Shown here: positions 57,031 to 64,000 of the stretch, one piece after another
Position numbering within the stretch: position 1 is the stretch's first letter
Layout of the letters: every line of letters starts with the position of its first letter
Position numbers and translations under genes: made by a program
Assembly: GCA_036186865.1 (NCBI GenBank)
Contig: AP025075.1
Span: 21,668,874 to 21,732,873 of the forward strand
DNA: 64,000 nucleotides
From: Eustoma russellianum
Taxonomy: Eukaryota > Streptophyta > Magnoliopsida > Gentianales > Gentianaceae
Direction of reading: 5' to 3'
The notes under the pieces: model-generated
The model's database searches: none
What the model saw: the letters and a program-made list of their open reading frames with translations, nothing else
Told to the model about the DNA's origin: nothing

Positions 57031-58776
57031 CTACAAAACCAAGAGATTTATGCATTGATACCCTTTAATGGTTAGGTCCTTTAGGGTTAGTTTGTCGACC
57101 CTTAGGCTTCCAAACATACATGTTTCTAAGTTAGCTCTACATGCATTCTTCACATGTCTTACTTTGTTGCAATGAAAACAAGTGGGTACATGCCTTGGTT
57201 TAGAAGATGATAAGTTATGTTGTGTTTTTCTCTTGTTTGTCTTTTTCTTTAATGACTTAGAATTAATGGAAGAATGTGATGAATTAAATCCTAAACTGGA
57301 TTTATCATTTCTAATTCTTTGGTTTCCAAGTAGTTTGTCTAGATTATTTTTACCATTGGTTAGTCTTTGTAAATCTAGCCTTAGTTTCTCGCATTCTTTC
57401 CTATTTTTCACATTTTCAAGAGCTACGGTTTTATGCATGGTGAGTATGATGTCATGCTCTTGAAATATCAAAATGTTCTTATCATGCAAGTTTTTATTTT
57501 CTAAAATACACTTCTTGAACTCTTTCTTCAAATGTTTATACTTTAAATTCGGTTTTTCAAAATCATCTTGCAAATCTCTTATTTCATCTTGCAAATTAGA
57601 AGGATTAGATTTTACCTCAAGGTCATCTTCAATTGCCATGAGACAAGTATGTTGAGCATTTGGGTTTTCAACTATTGCAACAAGTTCAGCATCTTGATCT
57701 TCGCTTTCTTCTCCTTCCGATTCGGATAGGAGATCATCCCACGTGGTTACCTCCGTATTGAGGGCTTTCTTCTTTTGAGGAAAGACCTTCTTCTCTTGCT
57801 TTTGCGGCTCCTTGACGTGACAATCAGCAATGAAGTAACCGGGTCTACCACATTTATAGCAATTTTCACTTGCTTCTTTTTCCTTGGGTGGTCTCTTGAA
57901 AAACTTTCTTGTTAGAGCTTTATTTATTGTTGTCATTCTTCTAAATTTTCTTACTAGAAGAGCAACTTCCTCATCCGATTCATCGGACTCTACCACCAAT
58001 CCTTTGTGTGATGTTTGTGTGGGCTTGATATGATTCATCCTATTTTGTTCATCAATAAGAATTTCATGAGTAAGAAGATTATTGGATAGCTCATCAAGGG
58101 TAAGAGTCTTGAGATTCTTTGATTCGGTGATCGCGGTGACTTTAGGTGTCCATTCTCTTGGCAAAGAGTTGAGGAGTTCTGAGACAAGGTCTTCATTTGA
58201 GATTTTCTTATCCACCATGGAAATTTGATTCACTATTCGTGTGAATCGGTTGATTGTTTCCTCAATCTTCTCACAACTCTTCATTCCAAACATCTCATAT
58301 TCTTTCATGAGCATGAGTCTTTTGGCCATTCTTACTTGCTTAGTTCCTTCGTGTATCATTTCAAGTCTTTTCCATGCCTCATGGGTTGTTTCAAAACCTT
58401 GAAGTCTTATGAGCTCGGTGGTGGTAAGAGCACTTGAGAGAATATCAAATGCTTTGCCATTGATGGCGAAGTTTATCTTCTCTTTGTCGGTGTAGTCATC
58501 CTCATCTTTGAACATTGATTCTCCTTTTGAGTTGGTAACCATAGGAACTTCAATTCATTTGTCAACGGCTCTCCGTATATCAAATCCACAGCCTTTCAAA
58601 TGATTGATCATTCGAAATTTCCACAAAGAATAATTTTGGGCATAAAACGTAGGCGCTTTAGTGTTTGATCCTGAAAATAGTACAGTAAACTTGGAATTTG
58701 AAGTGTGAGATGAATATGTTGAGATTGTCGTTGCCATGATCTTTAACCTTGCTACTTGCAAAGATAGGCCGAGCAA
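57031..58776 (-). pseudogene. Outer copia gag
   Basis: It starts MLGLSLQVARLKIMA; FYAQNYSLWKFRMINHLKGC; one TGA at 58555 (Gly expected), then 503 open codons: EKINFAINGKAFDILSSAL, ETTHEAWKRLEMIHEGTKQV, LLNSLPREWTPKVTAITESK, zinc knuckle CYKCGRPGYFIADC in which His is replaced by Tyr, an acidic part, a coiled coil (LENKNLHDKNILIF), and a second knuckle CFHCNKVRHVKNAC, which is intact. The size fits SIRE-type gag. Apart from the single stop it is well kept. Confidence 0.9.
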
Positions 58777-58785
58777 TCAAGGTTA

Positions 58786-58798
58786 GGCTCTGATACCA
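58786..58798 (-). promoter_or_regulatory. Primer binding site of outer copia
   Basis: TGGTATCAGAGCC on the minus strand, 2 nt from the LTR. Confidence 0.9.
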
Positions 58799-58800
58799 AC

Positions 58801-60122
58801 TGTTGGGTTTGAAATACACTCTAGAGGAGGGTGAATAGAGTGTTGGGCAATTTTGCAGAATTTTTTTTTGTGGCTCAACTCAAATAAAATTCAAAATCAA
58901 AGCAAGAATGGGAGATGAGAAGCAATGAATGTGTACACCGGATATAGAGTGGTTCGAATCGTAAATGATTCTACTCCACTACCACTTGGTTGCCAAAGTG
59001 GATTTTCAACAACTACTCTTCTTATTAAGGACAATAAGAACAACCACAGCAACACTTACACTAACACCTTAGTGTAAGCAACAACAACTTCTTGCACAAA
59101 ATACACTTGTGCAACTACAGCTCTAGCAAGAACAACTTCTTGCTACCTCACAACTTCAACAAAGTTATCTTGAGAACTTTCTCACAGTCGGTTGAAGGAA
59201 ATAGTAAGGTTCACACGTTCTCGCTAGTCTAAACACAAGCAAGAGATCAAATATTTATGGTTCCTCTTGTGCTAGACTCTCTATCTCTCAATATACAACA
59301 ATGAAGAACAAAGAAAGGATTAACAAGCTTTAAGCCCTTTTACAAATATGAGAGAAGTATACTACAAAGAATGATGAAGCTTGATGATGGTAAAAGTGTG
59401 TATTTGCCTCATCCAAGCTTCTCCTATTTATAGCTGAAGTTCACCACGTTTTTGAGGCCTCCACCATGTCTTCAACTACACCAAACGTTAAGATAATGTC
59501 TAAATAATCTTTAGCCATCCTATGGAGTGATTTGATCTTCAATAGCTACCCTAGAGAATCTTAGAAATTGATAAAAGAGTCAAGGAAGCATGTAGTATGT
59601 TGGGCTAAAGTCCACAAGAAATTTGAGCAAGATTTGAGAGAGAAAACATCATAAATCTCCCTTGGATTTTGTTCCAACGTTCAAAAAAAATTTGAAATAT
59701 GCAGCACATCGATCGATCGATGTCTCTTGCTTGAGAGACTGATGTATACATCGATCGACCGATGTCTATGATTTTAGAGATCGATGTCTCACCGAAAGGT
59801 TTTGGATTTGTTTTGTCACACATCGATCGATCGATGTCTCTTCTTCAAGAGACTGATGTATACATCGATCGATCGATGTCCCTCAGTTTAGAGATCGATA
59901 TCTCACCGAGAGTTCCTAGGTTTGTTCTGTCACGCATCGATCGATCGATGTCTCTTCTTCAAGAGACTGATGTATACATCGATCGATCGATGTCCCTCAC
60001 TTTAGAGATCGATGTCTCACAGTGTGTTTTTTTCATTTTACTTCAAAATCCAATTGTTAATTTCCTTTGTATCTTTTCCAAAAACATCTTTTATCTTCAT
60101 CGAAACACGTCATATCCCTACA
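58801..60122 (-). repeat. 5' LTR of outer copia
   Basis: 1,322 bp, paired with 40834-42179. The ATCGATCGAT block is at 59705-60020. The frame 59762-60166 is a translation of that block. Confidence 0.93.
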
Positions 60123-60127
60123 ATAAC
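60123..60127 (-). repeat. Target-site duplication of outer copia (right)
   Basis: ATAAC, identical to 40829-40833. Confidence 0.88.
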
Positions 60128-60865
60128 GTCCAAACTAGATTTCTTTTGTCTTCATCAAAGTTGTAACTTAAGAAAATAGCTTTTCGGTGCATGTTGAATC
60201 ACTGAATTTATATAAGCATAGCTCTGAATGTGGTCCAAAACCATAGCTGTCAAATTTTCAGTGAGAATTTTATTTAAATCAGTTTCCTTATATGATTACG
60301 ATTCTTTCTGGAAGAAAACTTCTTGGATGCTTCCAAAACCCCTTCCCAAGCACACTAAAATAGTGATACACCCCCTAATTCCCCTCTTGTATCATCTTTC
60401 TCCTCTCTAGAGTTTTATGATATTATAAGGCTCTTTCTGGTTGAATATTATTTTTTTATGTATTTGCTTTGGAGCTCAAGCCATAAAGGGCTCAACTCCG
60501 GATTCTCTTTATTAAGTTAATTCTTTCTTGTCTTTTAACGGGTGAGATTATATTTTAATTGTGTTCTTGCATGTATCTAGTCATTCTGTTTTAATTGCAT
60601 GATTTAGACAATTTATCTAGAAGATGATTAGGTAATCATTGTCGAATCTATTGCTAAAAATTGGTTATGTCTTTAGTGGTTAATCAATTCATGATAGCCT
60701 ATATTGTTCGGTTTGAATATTCATAAATTAAGGCTAGATTAATAAAAGAATACCATAGTTAATCAACCTAGTTGATTGATTGCAGTCTGTTTCTCTGTTC
60801 TAATGCAGGTTTTTAATTAATTAATCCCTAAATTAGTCAAAGAACTGGAGGCATTGGGCCAGTGG
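60128..60865 (+). repeat. Continuation of the older LTR-like sequence
   Basis: The sequence resumes the region broken at 40828. It is AT-rich with no coding motif. GAGCTCAAGCCATAAAGGGC and TTAATTAATTAATCCC-like parts recall the leader and U5 of Tat/Athila-like elements, but this is weak. Its right end is cut by the gypsy F LTR. Confidence 0.4.
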
Positions 60866-63333
60866 TGTAGCGCCCCGCTCCCGAGCCCTAACATCGGGAA
60901 CAGTGCACCCGCCGTATCTCATTAAGGAGAATACAAAGCGTCGAAATCAAAACAGATACACGTCAGCGGAAGTCAAAATTTAAAACCTCGAAATAATCAT
61001 CATCATAAATATCAATGTCTAGGCAAATCTAAATCCGTTACAAATGTCAATGTAGATATAACTAAATGTCTAAAGTACATAAACCACGAGTATCAAAAAT
61101 CATTATCTCAACTAAGCCCTTGAAAGTCCCATCGGAAAATCATCGGCCTCAATATCTCCACTCTTGGTCATCCTCGGTATAACCCAATTACCTGTCTATC
61201 TGCAAAATATGTTAAAGCGTAGTTTGAGCGACAAGTCGCTCAGCAAGTAATCCCACTATACTTACCATGGGATCATACACGGAGAAGCAAGTGTGATAAC
61301 GATATATAGCAACATAAAATAATATCATGCTTCTCTTCGCAAGTAAATTTACAACTCTGCCCCTAACATCCAAAAACAAATAGAGCAAATAGACCCAACA
61401 AAGTACAAAACAAAGTCCAATTAAATACGTAACAAAGTCAACAAATAGACCGATGACCAAGTCAAACCAAACGACAGCCAAGCAAAGGTTAGTCCAAGCT
61501 AAAACGTGATGCAATTTTTCAAAACAATGCAATGCCCATGTTCTCCTTATCTCAAAACTAATGTTTCCAATATCAATGTCCAATGTCCAAATCCAATGTC
61601 CATATCCGATTAAACCGATCCAAAAATCCAAATAACCAAATTTGGTTTAATCGGTCCAAAGTCCAAAATCAAATGCAATGGCTATAGCACTTTCCCTACA
61701 AGTGACTTATACCGTAAGACTTACGAATTGATTCCCCCAAAACCAAATATACTATAGACACCCTGTCCCAGACTAGGTCGTTACGTCTATAGCACCAAAT
61801 ATATGTCTTTGCACCCTGTCCCAGACTAGGTAGTTACGCTCAGGTCGAATATATGCATACAGAAGCCCTGTCCCTGACGAGGTAGTTATATCTGCAGCAA
61901 TCCAAATAGGCATACAGAAACCCTGTCCCTGACGAGGTAGTTACATCTGTAGCGCTCAATAACCAAAATAGGAATCAACCCGGTTTATCGATATATTTCC
62001 CTTGTAAGGGTGAATTTCCAAAAATATGCAAATGCAACTTTTCAAAATTATTTCCTAGTACCAAAGTTAGTCTAAATTACCAAATTGAGCCAAAATGACA
62101 AATTTGTCAAAATTACCAAATTGCCTTTCAACTACCAAATAATTCCAAACACAAGTAGACCAACTAATCCAAGAAGTCCAAAATATCAAATAGTATACCC
62201 CAACCGCATACATATATACATATAGATGCTCACATCCATACATGTGCATATACATGTATATACATACACGTATATTCCTCAACCCACTTTTCCCCCAAAA
62301 TCAATACCGTATTCAGCCAAAATATGAAGTAGTACAATTCATTTATATAAATAACCATGCAACTTTTAAGTGCACATTGTGTACCACATCGTGCATTTCT
62401 TCAAAATTTAAGTAAAATGAATTTCTAAAGAATCTGCAGATTGAGTGACACTTTTATTATAGTTACAAATATTATGCCTACACAACCCATCCCCTGGCCG
62501 AATCCATCAACCTGCAGCACCTCAAAACTTTTGGCCAATACCAAACAAACAAAGTATATTTATATATGGCAATATCAAACATGTATATTTATTCATAGTA
62601 TATACAATTAAACATACTTCACTCATGCATATGTACAAGTCAACAGAGGCCATTCAGCCACTGATAACCAAAATATATATAAACTCGGGACACACACCTG
62701 AGTATATACACCCATAGACAATCATCTATTCAATCACATATACGAATGCATGATCCGAAATTTATACCAAAATAACATATAGATTTTCGCAAGACATAGC
62801 AAGTATAGGGAGATTACTTACATGATTCGATGATACTGTACCGTTATTTTTTTCCCCTTTTAGTGTGCCTCGGCTGGAAGGCACAGGATGACAACATTTC
62901 TTGTTTTTCTTTCTTGTCAAAGGCTGGCCTAATGATTTGAAGCAAATACAAATTTGCTTTGTTGCTGCTTGATGAGGCAATCGACAGAAATCAATGATGT
63001 TTGTTTCTTTCTTTATGCCGCTGGAGATTTGAAGGGTGGCAATCAACGGCTGCCCTTTTTTTTTTCCTCGCAGAGATCGGCGGCCACATATAGGCGGCGT
63101 ATGTGTATATTAGTTAGGGTAATTATGGATAGATGTATGTTGAGATAACTATGTATATTCCAATTTGAAATAAGATTCCTTCCATATAAGTTCTATCTTG
63201 GTTTACCTAACTGTATTTGGTTTATGACTTATCCTAATTTCAAAATTCTAAATAGACTAGAACTTTATCATCTTTGTTTTATTTATTTTCTTTTTTTATT
63301 TATTTTTTCTATTTTACGGGCAGGGGCATAACA
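60866..63333 (-). repeat. 3' LTR of gypsy F
   Basis: 2,468 bp. Minus-strand start TGTTATGCCCCTGCCCG (63333), end GGGGCGCTACA (60866). The U5 box TACGGCGGGTGCA is at 60904-60916 and a minisatellite at 61748-61965. The antisense frame 61212-61631 and others here show no known domain. Confidence 0.88.
61748..61965 (-). repeat. Minisatellite in gypsy F LTR
   Basis: Four units with CCCTGTCCC at 61761, 61814, 61866 and 61921, then GACTAGGTAGTTAC or GACGAGGTAGTTAC. Period 52-55 bp. Confidence 0.88.
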
Positions 63334-63371
63334 GACCTCCTTCCTTACAAAAAGTTTCGTCCTCGAAACTT
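63334..63371 (-). promoter_or_regulatory. Polypurine tract and hairpin of gypsy F
   Basis: On the minus strand: AAGTTTCGAGGACGAAACTT (63352-63371), 5 nt, then AAGGAAGGAGGTC (63334-63346) next to the LTR. This shows that the element continues to the right. Confidence 0.88.
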
Positions 63372-64000
63372 GCGTGTTAGGTAATTGATAACTTAGTATA
63401 GTTCTACTCGATTCAATACCTAGTATATGTCATAGATATTGTTATATTAAACGTACTCTTAGGTGGTCAGCCTTCGAATTCCACTTGTACCACTTAATGT
63501 GTATCATTCAACTTATGTAGTTGAAATCTATAATCCTGAATCCTTAAAACTAATCATGTATGGTCAATTACCTAGATAATTAACCAAACTAAATATCCAT
63601 CGAGTACTCCGTATGCTAATCATTACACTTTACATCATAGAACCAAGCCTTCCAAAATCAATTCTTATACACTTACGAACTAAATTTATGATCATGTCCT
63701 TTCTTCTTTGGAGATATCATCAACAGTCTAGTATACGAAATATGTGTATGTACATGTTTTTCTTTAAGTTGCAAACAGAAAGAAAAGAAGTTCATGTAAA
63801 TCTAATTGGTCGAAAGTACATCTTTTCTATTTTAACAATACGAGAATCAAAGTAGTATATACTTGTTTTTATAAAAGCAAAGTTTCAAGTGATATCGTGT
63901 AAAAATAATGGTATAATTGTTTTTCCAAAGCGCTATCTCAAGTGATCTCTTATAAAACAATGACATAGCTTGTTCGCAAAAAAATATCACGGTGAAATCC
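63372..64000 (-). other. Start of gypsy F interior, no coding motif seen
   Basis: By position this is the 3' end of the gypsy F interior, where a chromodomain and integrase would be expected. No such motif is visible on the minus strand, so F is either another non-coding (LARD-like) element or has a long 3' untranslated part. Confidence 0.5.

Larger units (their letters stand above)
40834..60122 (-). mobile_element. Outer SIRE/Maximus-like Ty1/copia element, split by a nested copia
   Basis: Minus-strand order: 5' LTR (58801-60122), primer site, gag, protease, integrase, [nested element 46504-55359], RT and RNase H, ATCGAT spacer, extra ORF, polypurine tract, 3' LTR (40834-42179). The 5 bp duplication ATAAC outside both LTRs proves a single insertion. 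The long interior and an additional ORF after pol fit the SIRE/Maximus lineage. Multiple stops make it non-functional. The 3' segment contains an assembly gap with a false-looking duplication. Confidence 0.93.

Noticed and set aside
61212..61631. 139-codon hydrophobic antisense frame, as a possible membrane protein
   Set aside because: It is inside the gypsy F LTR, has no recognisable family, and hydrophobicity follows from TTT/ATT-rich DNA.

Overview
The window looks like plant nuclear DNA, most likely from a eudicot. It is a heterochromatic, transposon-packed stretch made almost entirely of nested and decayed LTR retrotransposons. The support is plant-type Ty3/gypsy chromoviruses (Tekay/Del-like, C-terminal chromodomain), SIRE/Maximus-like Ty1/copia elements, initiator-Met tRNA primer sites (TGGTATCAGAGC type), an Au/TS-like SINE piece, a hAT-like MITE and the remains of a NAC-like transcription-factor exon. 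I found no intact host gene, tRNA, rRNA or CRISPR array. Every long reading frame is retroelement-derived, pseudogenic, or a translation of LTR repeat.

Layout. 1-8129: gypsy A, minus strand, with a degenerate gag-pol that has lost the integrase core. 8130-14255: SIRE-like copia LTR material with a decayed gag-integrase segment lying inside one LTR copy. 14256-about 19600: gypsy C, plus strand, a LARD-like element with a 0.95 kb non-coding interior, a 5' LTR carrying an AT-rich array and a SINE fragment. 20097-22177: a lone minus-strand LTR that truncates copia D (22178-24616), which in turn abuts a NAC-like pseudogene exon (24617-25900). 27211-36882: gypsy B, a complete plus-strand element with two 2.8 kb LTRs and a GTTTA target-site duplication. 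37591-38137: a hAT-like MITE. 38190-about 40155: 5' part of a plus-strand SIRE-like copia. 40834-60122: an outer minus-strand SIRE-like copia (TSD ATAAC) inserted in an older LTR-like sequence, and itself split by an inner minus-strand SIRE-like copia at 46504-55359 (TSD ACTAG). 60866-63333: the 3' LTR of another minus-strand gypsy element (F), whose interior runs off the right edge.

How it fits together. The order of events at 40-61 kb can be read directly: older LTR, then outer copia, then inner copia. Across unrelated LTR sequences I see repeated cis-architecture. Four gypsy families share a U5 box (TACGGCGGGTGCA) 34-38 nt from the LTR end. They also share a hairpin exactly 5 nt before the polypurine tract, and each has its own short minisatellite 0.73-1.1 kb from the LTR end. 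Two SIRE-like families share arrays of the palindrome CATCGATCGATCGATG in their LTRs, and the outer one repeats it between the pol stop and an extra downstream ORF. A run of 10 N at 42612-42621 is flanked by a 575 bp near-identical duplication that looks like an assembly artefact.
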